The position numbers and the translations under genes are program-made. This document shows positions 1 through 7,775 of a stretch of 64,000 bases of DNA, one piece after another. How positions within the stretch are numbered: position 1 is the stretch's first letter; each line of letters starts with the position of its first letter. The notes under the pieces were generated by a model. The model did not search any database. It saw nothing but the letters and a program-made list of their open reading frames with translations, and had not been told where the DNA came from. Origin of the DNA: Donghicola tyrosinivorans (GTDB lineage Bacteria; Pseudomonadota; Alphaproteobacteria; Rhodobacterales; Rhodobacteraceae); the NCBI RefSeq assembly GCF_003003355.1, contig NZ_PVTQ01000010.1, positions 1-64,000 of the forward strand. The letters run 5' to 3'.

Positions 1-124
<124 letters not shown>

Positions 125-131
125 AGAAAAA

Positions 132-154
132 CAGGGCGCCACAAAAGCGCCCTG
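132..154 (+). terminator. Hairpin terminator after the truncated gene
   Basis: CAGGGCGC (132-139) pairs perfectly with GCGCCCTG (147-154) around a 7-base loop, just after the stop at 124. There is no long T run, so efficiency is uncertain. An A-rich flank on the left could make it work for leftward transcription from 218 as well. Confidence 0.6.
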
Positions 155-217
155 CCTTCATCTTGGCAAAAATACCTCGGGGGAGGCCAAAGGCCGGGGG
201 CAGAGCCCCCAAACAGC

Positions 218-1129
218 CTAACCTCCCGCGATTTCGTGGATCAAAGGGTGGAACAGATCATCCACCGCCACGGGACCTGGCAGCAAATGCTGCTGGGTGG
301 CATAGCGGATGGCGCAGTCCAAGGCAGGGCGGTTCGCCGCAATCCCGATGGGCCAAGGGTCAATGCCGTCACGGCCCCCCACCGCCAGACGCGATCTGAC
401 AAGCATGTGCCACAAAACCCGCACCACATCGGGTCGCTCGTCGCACAATGAATTGTGGATCATCAGGTAGTGGTTGGGCGGCACCAGACCCGCGCGGCCA
501 TGCCATTCCAAGGCGGCCTTATGGGGATCGGGGATCAAAGGACGGATACGTGGGTCGTCGGGCATATTCATACCCAAGATAGCCGCGTCCAGCCGCCCCT
601 CCAGCAGCATCTGCACCGGATCATCGGCCGGATCACCAAAGCGCACGCTCGGGGGATCGGTGTATTCGGTCAGATGGGGCTGATCAAAGCACAGCCAGTC
701 CACGCTGTCGGGGTCTAGCCCGTAATCATTTTGCAAGATCCCCCGCACCCAAAGGCCGGTGGTCTGGGTATAACTGCGCACCCCCACGGTCTTTCCTGCC
801 AGATCGGCGGGGGCCAGATGGGCATGGACATCGGTGTTATAGCCGATGCAGTGATGCTGGAACCGCCCCAGTGCCACAAAGGGCAAAAGGGTGAAGGGTT
901 TGCCATAGGCCAGCGCCTGTAGCGCTGTTGCGATGGCCATCTCGGACACATCATAGCGCCCGTGGCGCAGCATATCCTTAAAGCCCGCGTGGGCCTGCTT
1001 CAGCCCCGCAAATTCCAGATGCACAAGGTTCGAAGTCACCTCGCGTTCCAGCAACGCGCGGGTAGGCTCAAAACGGGTGATGTTGGCGGACAGGGTCAAT
1101 GGCCCCTGCCCATAGGTTTTGGCGCTCAT
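218..1129 (-). CDS. 4,5-dihydroxyphthalate decarboxylase (Pht5)-like protein, copy A
   Basis: 303 aa. It belongs to the Pht5-type decarboxylase family, whose fold resembles periplasmic binding proteins but which acts in the cytosol; no signal peptide is visible. Seen: the N-terminal FEPTRALLEREV segment, GRFQHHCIGYN, the central YTQTTGLWVRGILQNDYGLD block and the C-terminal PIGIAANRPALDCAIRY motif shared by all four copies in this window. The ATG at 1129 overlaps the stop of the upstream amidohydrolase (ATGA), so a longer upstream start was rejected. It is the last gene of the operon running from 5641. Copies A and C form one subfamily (about 300 aa) and B and D another (323 aa). The real substrate is unknown; decarboxylation of an aromatic or cyclic acid is inferred from the family. 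Confidence 0.8.
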   Translation of the reverse strand: MSAKTYGQGPLTLSANITRFEPTRALLEREVTSNLVHLEFAGLKQAHAGFKDMLRHGRYDVSEMAIATALQALAYGKPFTLLPFVALGRFQHHCIGYNTDVHAHLAPADLAGKTVGVRSYTQTTGLWVRGILQNDYGLDPDSVDWLCFDQPHLTEYTDPPSVRFGDPADDPVQMLLEGRLDAAILGMNMPDDPRIRPLIPDPHKAALEWHGRAGLVPPNHYLMIHNSLCDERPDVVRVLWHMLVRSRLAVGGRDGIDPWPIGIAANRPALDCAIRYATQQHLLPGPVAVDDLFHPLIHEIAGG

Positions 1130-1998
1130 GCAAGGGCCTCCAAGGTGACATTGGCAAGTTGCGGGTAAAGGCGCCGTGCCGTTCCGGACCAGATCGCAGC
1201 TCGATCCCTGTCCGACAGCGCGACAAAGCAGCGGTGCCCCTGCTGCACCAGTTCTTTCAACGAGCCGTTGTTGGCTGGAAAGTTCGATCCCCACGCCAGC
1301 CGTTCGGCCCCGTATTCGGCCACCAGCTTTGGGAAAACGCTGTCAGGGCGGGCAGGGGCCTTTTCGGTCAGATCAAAGGTGCGCGGCGTGATCTTGAGGA
1401 ACAGATTGGCGAACCGCGCCAGCTGCCACAGAGGAGCGGCGTTGGCATAAGGCGCACCGTCCGACAGATCGGGGCGGCCCAGATGATCAAGGATGATGTT
1501 CACATCGGGAAAGCGCTGCAAGAGATCCTCGACTACGGGCAGGCCGATCTTGGTGGTCTGGATGCAGACGGGCATGTCGATGGCGGCCATATGCTCCCAG
1601 ACGGGCAGGGTCTCGTGGGCGAACATCCATTCGCCGGTTGATTGCACGGTTGATCCCGCGCCGAACAGGCGCAGACCGGCCATACCGCGCTTGCGCCATG
1701 CCTCTATGGTGTGCACTGCATCAGGCGCGCCGATGTCGACGGTGAAAACCCCGACGATGCAGTCGGGGTAATCCATGGCGCAATCGGCCACATAGCTGTT
1801 GTCATAGCCATAGGTGGTCGCCGATTGCACCATCGCGGCGGCGCTGATCCCTGCGGCGTCCATCTCGGCCACGTATTGGCTGATGGGAAAGGGCCGCTCG
1901 GCCGACCAGTCCGACCGCTTGCCGCCCAAAGGCGCGTAGGGATAGCGGACCGGATCGGGGGCGATGATGTGGGGGTGAATGTCGATGATCTCTGTCAT
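1126..1998 (-). CDS. Amidohydrolase-2 family protein (PDC-lactonase-like), copy 1
   Basis: 290 aa TIM-barrel hydrolase of the amidohydrolase-2 group that includes 2-pyrone-4,6-dicarboxylate lactonase (LigI). Seen: HxH at H8/H10 (IDIHPHI), the strand-6 type motif ILDHLGRPDLSDG around residue 171, and AWGSNFPANNG near residue 239. The last motif normally reads GSD, so the usual catalytic Asp is Asn here. The same change is found in its paralog at 20915-21778, which shares the IHPHxI...GKRSxWSxERP N-terminus. The gene lies 18 bases after the Tat amidohydrolase and overlaps the Pht5-like copy A by 4 bases. A hydrolase, lyase or decarboxylase role on the product or substrate of copy A is inferred. 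Confidence 0.8.
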   Translation of the reverse strand: MTEIIDIHPHIIAPDPVRYPYAPLGGKRSDWSAERPFPISQYVAEMDAAGISAAAMVQSATTYGYDNSYVADCAMDYPDCIVGVFTVDIGAPDAVHTIEAWRKRGMAGLRLFGAGSTVQSTGEWMFAHETLPVWEHMAAIDMPVCIQTTKIGLPVVEDLLQRFPDVNIILDHLGRPDLSDGAPYANAAPLWQLARFANLFLKITPRTFDLTEKAPARPDSVFPKLVAEYGAERLAWGSNFPANNGSLKELVQQGHRCFVALSDRDRAAIWSGTARRLYPQLANVTLEALA

Positions 1999-2016
1999 GG
2001 GTGTGCCTTGGTCATG

Positions 2017-2925
2017 TCAGGCCCACTCCAACCAGCGGTTCATGTTCTCGCCCAGAATGGCATCGCGATCTGTGTCGGGCAGGTCAGGCAAGACGCGCCA
2101 GAATTCCAGCCCCTCGGCGTAGGGGCTTTTCAGCAGCGTCATGTCGGAGGCGTACATCAGGCGCTGGGGTCCGAAGGTCTCCAGTACCCGACCCACCAGC
2201 TGCTGTGCGTTGGAAAAGGGGAAGGCATCGCCGCTGTCACGGGGAATGACGCCGGTCTTAATCATCACATTGGGAAAGGCCGCCATAGTGTCTGCCACGG
2301 TTTCAAACCGCGCCAGCGCCTCCTCGGCCTCGACGTTGCGGCCAAGGCCAAAGGCATCAAGGCAGAGTTTCAGATCGGGGTGACGCTCCATCGCTTGGGC
2401 CAGCACCGGCAGGCTGTCGCCTGCATGGACCGACACCGGAATGCTGTTTTCTGCCAGAATGGGCCACAGCCAGTCCGCCCCGCCCGAGGCCAGATATTCC
2501 GCGCCTGCGTCATTTGACAGGAACATCCGCAGACCGGCCATACCGGGGGTGTCCAGCCAGTGGGTGATGGCCTCTGCCTGATCCTCCGCGGGGCGGCCCG
2601 CCAGACCCAGAACACGGATGCGGTCCGGATAGGCTGCGGCGGCCTCTAGCGAATAGGTATTGCCCCGCGCCGCCCAACTGGGTGGGACCAAGACAACGCG
2701 GTCAACGCCATTTGCGTCCAGCGTGGCCAGCAGTTCCTCGACCAGCAGCGGTTCTTGCCGTCCGGAGGCGCTGGGGGGCCGGTCCCCGTGGGCCTGCCAG
2801 ATATGGACTTGCCCGTCGGTGATGCGGGCGCGGCTTTGCGCGCCGCCCTTACGGGGCAGTCCAAGCGTTGCCGTCAGTCCCGTCAGGCCCCCCAGCAGGC
2901 TGCGGCGATCAATCGTATTTGCCAT
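2017..2925 (-). CDS. Tat-exported amidohydrolase-2 family protein
   Basis: 302 aa. The start at 2925 follows a good GGGAGG ribosome site; the N-terminus MANTIDRRSLLGGLTGL is a twin-arginine signal (RR at 7-8), so the folded enzyme is expected in the periplasm. The mature part is an amidohydrolase barrel: GQVHIWQAHGD (HxxxxxH in place of HxH), the VSVHAGDS and CLDAFGLG segments, and a C-terminal YASDMTLLKSPYAEG where the catalytic Asp is kept. It lies between the TPP enzyme (26-base gap) and the cytosolic amidohydrolase in one leftward operon. It could convert a lactone or ester before uptake. The substrate is unknown. Confidence 0.75.
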   Translation of the reverse strand: MANTIDRRSLLGGLTGLTATLGLPRKGGAQSRARITDGQVHIWQAHGDRPPSASGRQEPLLVEELLATLDANGVDRVVLVPPSWAARGNTYSLEAAAAYPDRIRVLGLAGRPAEDQAEAITHWLDTPGMAGLRMFLSNDAGAEYLASGGADWLWPILAENSIPVSVHAGDSLPVLAQAMERHPDLKLCLDAFGLGRNVEAEEALARFETVADTMAAFPNVMIKTGVIPRDSGDAFPFSNAQQLVGRVLETFGPQRLMYASDMTLLKSPYAEGLEFWRVLPDLPDTDRDAILGENMNRWLEWA

Positions 2926-2951
2926 CTGTCTTTCCTCCCATTTGATTTCCA

Positions 2952-4619
2952 TCACTTGGCCGCCTGCGCGGCGGCGCGGATCTGGCTAAGGCTTTGGGCC
3001 GGTGTCATCGCTTCGGGATCGATCATGATCTCCAGCACCGCGGGCCCGTCATGGGCGTCGGCGCGGGCGAAGGCGGCGGCAAAGCTGTCGGTGTCACTGA
3101 CCCGTTCCCCAAAGGCCCCATAGGACTGCGCCCAAGCGGTAAAGTCCGGATTGCCTGCACTAAGGTCCGTGCCAGAGACGCGGGCCGGATAGTGCCGTTC
3201 CTGATGCATGCGGATCGTGGCCAACATGCCGTTGTTCAGGATCAGGATGCGGATTTTCAAGCCGTGGGCGCAGGCGGTGGCCAGTTCCGTGCCGGTCATC
3301 TGGAAATCTCCGTCTCCGGCGATGCAGATCACCTTTGCTTCAGGCTTGGCAAAGGCTGCCGCCAGAGCCGCAGGCACCCCGTAGCCCATTGATCCGCAGA
3401 TCGGCGCCACCTGTGTGCCGAACTGCCGATACCGGTGGAAGCGGTGCAGCCAGACCGAGAAATTGCCCGCACCGTTGGTGTAGATCGTGTCTTGCGGCTG
3501 GGTTTGATCCAGCCACTTCATGATGTGGCTCATCTGGATCGCGCCGGGTACTTCGCGCGGGGCGGTCCAAGCCTCAAAGTCGCGGCGGGCGCTGTCACGC
3601 CATGCGCTCCAGTTGCCGCTGACGGGACCACCGGCGGCCAAGGCCAGCGCGAATTCGGCAGGGTTCGACACGACGCCCAAGTCGGGCTGGTAGACATGGC
3701 CGATCTCATCGGCACCCGCATAGACGTGGATCAGGCTTTGATCGGGGCAGGGGGCCTGCATCACCGTGTAGCCGTTGGTGCCAATCTCGCCCAAGCGGGC
3801 ACCGATCACCAGCAAGAGGTCTGCATCCTTGATCCGCTGCGCCAGCGCGGGGTTTACGCCTAGGCCGACCTCACCGATGTAGCTGGGGCTGTCGTTGTCC
3901 AGAAGGTCCTGCCGCCGGAACGAGGCTGTGACCGGCAGATCGCTGGCTTCGGCAAAGGCGCGAAAAGCGGTGACGGCCTCAGTGGTCCAGCCGCTGCCCC
4001 CCAGCATCACCACGGGCGCACGGGCCTTGGACAGCATCACGCGCACATTGGCCACGGTGGATGCCATCGGCCCGCAAACGGGCGCGGTGACATAGGGGCC
4101 ATCGGCGCTGTCGGCGTGATCGGTCAGCATGTCTTCGGGCAGGGGGATCACCACAGGGCCGGGACGGCCCGAGAGGGCCAGCCGGAAGGCGCGGGTGACG
4201 ATTTCCGAGGTGCGTGCCGCGTCCTCGATCTGCAAGACGGCTTTCGACTGGCAGGCGAACATCCGGCGATAGTCCACCTCTTGGAACCCTTCGCGGGTGG
4301 AGACATTGCGGGGGTTCTGGCCGATGAACATGATCAGCGGTGTGGAATCCTGCCATGCCACATGCAGACCGGATGAGGCATTCGTCGCCCCCGGTCCGCG
4401 CGAACAGAACACCACTCCGGGCCTGCCGGTCAGCTTGCCATAGGCTTCGGCCATCATGGCCGCTCCCCCTTCGTGGCGGCATGTGACCAGTTCGATCTGC
4501 GGGCTGTCATGCAGGGCATCCAGCACGGCCAAAAAGCTTTCGCCAGGGACGCAGAACACGCGGTCGATCCCTTGGATCACCAGTTGATCGACCAGAATAC
4601 GGGCGGCAGAGCGGGTCAT
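2952..4619 (-). CDS. Thiamine-diphosphate-dependent enzyme, acetolactate synthase/benzoylformate decarboxylase-like
   Basis: 555 aa, the usual three-domain length. Seen: the catalytic Glu in TCRHEGGAAMMAEAYGK (E50), the pyrimidine-binding domain to about 170, a central domain with VVMLGGSGWTTEA, and the TPP/Mg motif GDGDFQMTGTEL...ILNNGM at about 435-465. It resembles ilvB-type large subunits, but no regulatory subunit gene is nearby. Catabolic context favours a 2-oxo-acid decarboxylase or carboligase over acetolactate synthesis (inference). The ATG overlaps the stop of the LigJ-like gene (4616-4619), implying translational coupling. Confidence 0.8.
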   Translation of the reverse strand: MTRSAARILVDQLVIQGIDRVFCVPGESFLAVLDALHDSPQIELVTCRHEGGAAMMAEAYGKLTGRPGVVFCSRGPGATNASSGLHVAWQDSTPLIMFIGQNPRNVSTREGFQEVDYRRMFACQSKAVLQIEDAARTSEIVTRAFRLALSGRPGPVVIPLPEDMLTDHADSADGPYVTAPVCGPMASTVANVRVMLSKARAPVVMLGGSGWTTEAVTAFRAFAEASDLPVTASFRRQDLLDNDSPSYIGEVGLGVNPALAQRIKDADLLLVIGARLGEIGTNGYTVMQAPCPDQSLIHVYAGADEIGHVYQPDLGVVSNPAEFALALAAGGPVSGNWSAWRDSARRDFEAWTAPREVPGAIQMSHIMKWLDQTQPQDTIYTNGAGNFSVWLHRFHRYRQFGTQVAPICGSMGYGVPAALAAAFAKPEAKVICIAGDGDFQMTGTELATACAHGLKIRILILNNGMLATIRMHQERHYPARVSGTDLSAGNPDFTAWAQSYGAFGERVSDTDSFAAAFARADAHDGPAVLEIMIDPEAMTPAQSLSQIRAAAQAAK

Positions 4620-5641
4620 GCGGCCTCCTGCGCTTTCAGGCGGGCATCAAGGCGCGGATAGACGCGGCGCACGTTGCCCTCGAAGATCGCATAGGCATCG
4701 GCGTCCGAGAGGTTCAGCGCGTCGATATAGCGTTTGGTGTGGTCAAAGGGATGACCGGTCTCGGGATCGATCGAGCGTACAGCCCCCACCATTTCCGACC
4801 CGAAGAGCACGTTCTTGACGGGGATCACATCGGTCAGCAGGTCAATGCCGGGCTGGTGATAGACGCAGGTGTCAAAGAAGACGTTGTCCAACAGCGCCTC
4901 GGCCAGCGGGGGTCGCTTCAGATCCTGCGCCAGACCGCGATAACGACCCCAGTGATAGGGCACCGCGCCGCCGCCGTGGGGAATGACCATCCGCAGGGTC
5001 GGAAAGTCCTTGAACAGGTCCGACAGCAAAAGCTGCATGAAAACAGTGGTGTCGCCGTTGATGTAATGGGCGCCGGTCCCGTGGAAGTTCGGGTTGCACG
5101 ACCCAGACACGTGGATCATCGCAGGCATGTCCAGCTCGACCAGTTTTTCATACAGCGGGTACCAGAAACGGTCGGTCATCGGCGCGTCGGTCCAGTGGCC
5201 GTCCGACGGATCGGGGTTCAGGTTGCAGGCGACAAAGCCCATCGCGGCGCAACGCTCTAGTTCAGGGATACAGCCGCGGGGGTCCGCACCGGGGGATTGG
5301 GGCAACTGGCAGACAGGGGCGAAGCGGGTGGGATACATCTCGGCCACGCGGGCGATAAGATCGTTGCAGGTGGCGGACCAATGCTGGGACAGGGCCTCGT
5401 TCCCGTGGTGGTGACCCATCAGCCCCGCGATGGGCGAAAACAGGGTCATGTCGATGCCGCGCTCTTTTTGCAGGCGGATCTGGTTGGCCTCTAGCCCCTC
5501 GCGCAGTTCGTCGTCGCTGATATGGGGCGCGGGGCTAAAGCCTGAGGTCTTGCCTGCGGCAAAGTCGTCGATCTGGGCTTTGCGATAGTCGCGGAAATAG
5601 GCGGGAACGGTGGTGAAATGCCCGTGGCAATCGATGATCAT
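4616..5641 (-). CDS. ligJ: 4-oxalomesaconate hydratase (LigJ)-like amidohydrolase
   Basis: 341 aa. It begins with MIIDCHGHFTT and carries the LigJ-type segments SDLFKDFPTLRMVIPHGGG, PYHWGRYRGLAQDLKRPP, FFDTCVYHQPGIDLLTDVI and VLFGSEMVGAVRSIDPETG, ending in YEGNVRRVYPRLDARLKA. LigJ hydrates 4-oxalomesaconate to 4-carboxy-4-hydroxy-2-oxoadipate in the protocatechuate 4,5-cleavage and gallate pathways (known). The start at 5641 is chosen for its GGAGAG ribosome site; an in-frame ATG 11 codons upstream lacks one. First gene of the leftward operon. The related ACMSD group is the main alternative, but the conserved blocks favour LigJ. Confidence 0.8.
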   Translation of the reverse strand: MIIDCHGHFTTVPAYFRDYRKAQIDDFAAGKTSGFSPAPHISDDELREGLEANQIRLQKERGIDMTLFSPIAGLMGHHHGNEALSQHWSATCNDLIARVAEMYPTRFAPVCQLPQSPGADPRGCIPELERCAAMGFVACNLNPDPSDGHWTDAPMTDRFWYPLYEKLVELDMPAMIHVSGSCNPNFHGTGAHYINGDTTVFMQLLLSDLFKDFPTLRMVIPHGGGAVPYHWGRYRGLAQDLKRPPLAEALLDNVFFDTCVYHQPGIDLLTDVIPVKNVLFGSEMVGAVRSIDPETGHPFDHTKRYIDALNLSDADAYAIFEGNVRRVYPRLDARLKAQEAA

Positions 5642-5695
5642 TGGCTCTCTCCGATAGGATATTGGGTTTTCCAAGCGGTAGCGCGGAGGGCCGAA

Positions 5696-5735
5696 TTTCC
5701 GCCAATCGGAAAGCTGCCGGATGGTATATGAAACC
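5696..5735 (+). promoter_or_regulatory. Paired 21-bp-phased ATMGGA motif, divergent promoter of ligJ-like operon and Pht5-like copy B
   Basis: A first copy CCAATCGGAAAG has its ATCGGA core at 5705-5710. Exactly 21 bp further, TATATGAAACC places ATATGA at 5726-5731 (one base off ATAGGA). The first copy is also the right half of a perfect palindrome TTTCCG-CCAAT-CGGAAA at 5696-5712. The same pair, with the same 21-bp step, occurs at 13499, 16637, 16716, 19813 and 28277. It lies about 114 bp before the rightward start at 5845 and 55 bp before the leftward start at 5641. A LysR-type operator is inferred. Confidence 0.6.
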
Positions 5736-5844
5736 GGCAGTCGGGGGCGCTTGCGGCGATCCTATGGGGGCTGTGCGATCTTCTATTTTCGTGCGGCAGG
5801 GGCGCGCCGCTAGGAAGAAGGCCACAGCAACAGGAGAAGCCAAC

Positions 5845-6816
5845 ATGTCTGACGCCCCGCTCAAGGTGGCTTTGCGGACCTATCCTTATACCGCCGCGCT
5901 CAAATCCGGCGAGATTACCGTGCCGTCTGCCCCCTTGCAGTTCGAAGAGGTCAAACCCCACATCGCCGCCTTCCGCCGGATGGTGCGTGAACTGGCTTAT
6001 GACATCTGCGAGATTGCCCCCACCACCTATCTGATCGCCCGCGCCTACGGGGTGCCGATCAAGGCACTGCCGGTCTTTTTCGTGCGCCGCTTTCACCATG
6101 ACGGCCTGTTGGTGCGCCCTGATGCGGGGATCAAAGGCCCGAAGGATCTGGAAGGGCGCAACTTCGGTGTCAGGGCCTATTCGGTGACCACGGGCGTGTG
6201 GAAACGGGGCCTGTTGCAGAACGAATACGGCGTGGACATCGACAAGGTAAATTGGTGGGTCGATGACGAGGAACATGTCTCGGCGCTGAAGCTGCCCGCC
6301 AATGTGCATCATGTCCCCCAGGGGGGATCGTTGGTGCAGATGATGGCCGATGGCCAGTTGGATGCCGCCTGTACGGGTGACGCGGGCGTTGGCCGTGCGG
6401 GCAAGCCGGACGCAGGCTGGAACGATGCCGCCCCCGCCTTGCCTGACCTGCAAGAGATGTTCGCGGACCCCGCCCGTCTTGATGCCGAGGTCTATGCAAA
6501 GGACGGGGTCTTTCCGATCCACGGCACGCTGGCGATCAAGGAAAGCGTGCTAGAGCGTTACCCCAATCTGGCTGCCGAACTCTATGAGGCCTTCGTTGCG
6601 GCCAAAGCGCCCTATCTGGCGGCGCTGAAAGACGGCTCGGCCACGGGCAAGCAAGTGGCCAAGGATCTGCGCCACATGCAGATCGTGGGCGATGACCCGC
6701 TGCCCTACGGGATCGAGGCCAACCGCGCCTCGATCGAAGCCCTGATCCGCTATGGCCATCAACAGGGCCTGATCCCGCGCCTGTGCAGCGCCGAAGACAT
6801 GTTCCTGCCGTTCTGA
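5845..6816 (+). CDS. 4,5-dihydroxyphthalate decarboxylase (Pht5)-like protein, copy B
   Basis: 323 aa, close to the family's usual length. The start at 5845 has an AGGAG site 8 bases upstream. Conserved with copy D: HIAAFRRMVRELAYDICE, YSVTTGVWKRGLLQNEYGVD, VDDEEHVSALKLPANVHHV, then VFPIHGTLAIKESVLERYP and the PYGIEANRASIEALIRYGHQQGL motif typical of Pht5. No signal peptide, so it is cytosolic despite the binding-protein-like fold. First gene of a two-gene rightward operon with an HpcH/HpaI aldolase 11 bases downstream. Divergent from the ligJ-like operon across a shared promoter that contains the paired 21-bp motif. Confidence 0.8.
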   Translation: MSDAPLKVALRTYPYTAALKSGEITVPSAPLQFEEVKPHIAAFRRMVRELAYDICEIAPTTYLIARAYGVPIKALPVFFVRRFHHDGLLVRPDAGIKGPKDLEGRNFGVRAYSVTTGVWKRGLLQNEYGVDIDKVNWWVDDEEHVSALKLPANVHHVPQGGSLVQMMADGQLDAACTGDAGVGRAGKPDAGWNDAAPALPDLQEMFADPARLDAEVYAKDGVFPIHGTLAIKESVLERYPNLAAELYEAFVAAKAPYLAALKDGSATGKQVAKDLRHMQIVGDDPLPYGIEANRASIEALIRYGHQQGLIPRLCSAEDMFLPF

Positions 6817-6827
6817 GGAGATAAGAT

Positions 6828-7679
6828 ATGAGCAATCCCGACCGCCTCAATGGCATCATCGCCGCGCTGGAAGCTGGCGAGAAACCCACAATGGCCTTTG
6901 CCCGCGCTGACCGCGAAGAGGCCACCCAATTCGGCCTGTCGCCGCTAACCGGTGTGCTCTTCGAGATGGAACACACGCCCTATTCCGCGTCCGAGCTGAA
7001 AGACGCGCTGGCCCATCTGATGAACCGCAAGCGCATTGTCGAGGGCGGCTCGCTTCGTCCGCCGGTGACGCCTTTTGTGCGCATCCCCGCCAACGGGGCC
7101 GAGATGAACACCTGGATGGCAAAGCAGGTGCTGGATCAGGGCGTCTACGGGGTGATCTTCCCCCATATCGCCACGGCCGAGCAGGCGCGAAACGCGGTTT
7201 CGGCCTGTCGTTATGCCCGTCCCGAAGGATCGGAGGCCTATGAACCCAAGGGCCTTCGGGGCGATGCGCCCAATGCGGCGGCCCGCTATTGGGGGCTGTC
7301 GGTGCAAGAATACTATGACCGCGCCGACGTCTGGCCGCTGGACCCCAAGGGCGAGATCATGGTGGTGCTGATGATCGAAAGCGTCGAGGCGATGGAGAAC
7401 CTTGATGATATCCTCAAGGTGCCGGGTGTCGGCGCGATCATGATCGGCGAAGGGGACCTGAGCCAGAACCTTGGCTTTCCCCGCCAGTACGATCATCCCG
7501 AAGTGGTCAAGGCCAAGGCGGAAATTCTGGCCAAGGCCAAGGCGGCGGGCGTGGCGATTGCCCATCCCCATGTGGGCGTGGCCAACGCCGCCGAAGTGAT
7601 CGAGCAAGGCTTTGACATTCTCTTTACCACCCCGTCGCGCAGCTATGCCACGCTGGAAAAGGTGAAATCCCTGCTCTGA
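6828..7679 (+). CDS. HpcH/HpaI family class II (metal-dependent) aldolase
   Basis: 283 aa. Seen: the phosphate/carboxylate loop PFVRIPANG with the family Arg, GVYGVIFPHIATAEQARNAV, the metal-binding Glu in VLMIESVEAMENL, and GAIMIGEGDLSQNLG with the second acidic ligand. These enzymes cleave 4-hydroxy-2-oxo acids to pyruvate plus an aldehyde or oxo acid (HpaI, GarL group). It would fit after a hydratase such as the LigJ-like enzyme in a meta-cleavage route. A GAGGAG site precedes the ATG. It ends before a strong bidirectional terminator. Confidence 0.85.
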   Translation: MSNPDRLNGIIAALEAGEKPTMAFARADREEATQFGLSPLTGVLFEMEHTPYSASELKDALAHLMNRKRIVEGGSLRPPVTPFVRIPANGAEMNTWMAKQVLDQGVYGVIFPHIATAEQARNAVSACRYARPEGSEAYEPKGLRGDAPNAAARYWGLSVQEYYDRADVWPLDPKGEIMVVLMIESVEAMENLDDILKVPGVGAIMIGEGDLSQNLGFPRQYDHPEVVKAKAEILAKAKAAGVAIAHPHVGVANAAEVIEQGFDILFTTPSRSYATLEKVKSLL

Positions 7680-7720
7680 GCCCGCGCGCCCGCGATCGGC
7701 GGGCGCATCCCCTAAACGGA

Positions 7721-7754
7721 ATAAAGGCCGCAGGGTTTTCCCTGCGGCCTTTAT
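7721..7754. terminator. Bidirectional rho-independent terminator
   Basis: Fifteen perfectly paired bases (7721-7735 with 7740-7754) around a TTTT loop, with the stem ending in AT-rich pairs on both sides. It sits between the convergent aldolase (+) and LysR (-) genes and can serve both. Confidence 0.9.
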
Positions 7755-7775
7755 ACATTTCAGGCGGGGTTGGCC

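Noticed and set aside
5652-5666. Single CCGATAGGATATTGGG as another regulon site
   Set aside because: It contains ATAGGA but has no partner at 21 bp and lies within 15-25 bases of the ligJ-like start, so it may overlap the ribosome site by chance.
5641-5844. N-terminal extension of Pht5-like copy B from 5641
   Set aside because: It covers the divergent promoter with the paired motif, shows no homology to the other copies, and the good ribosome site is before 5845.
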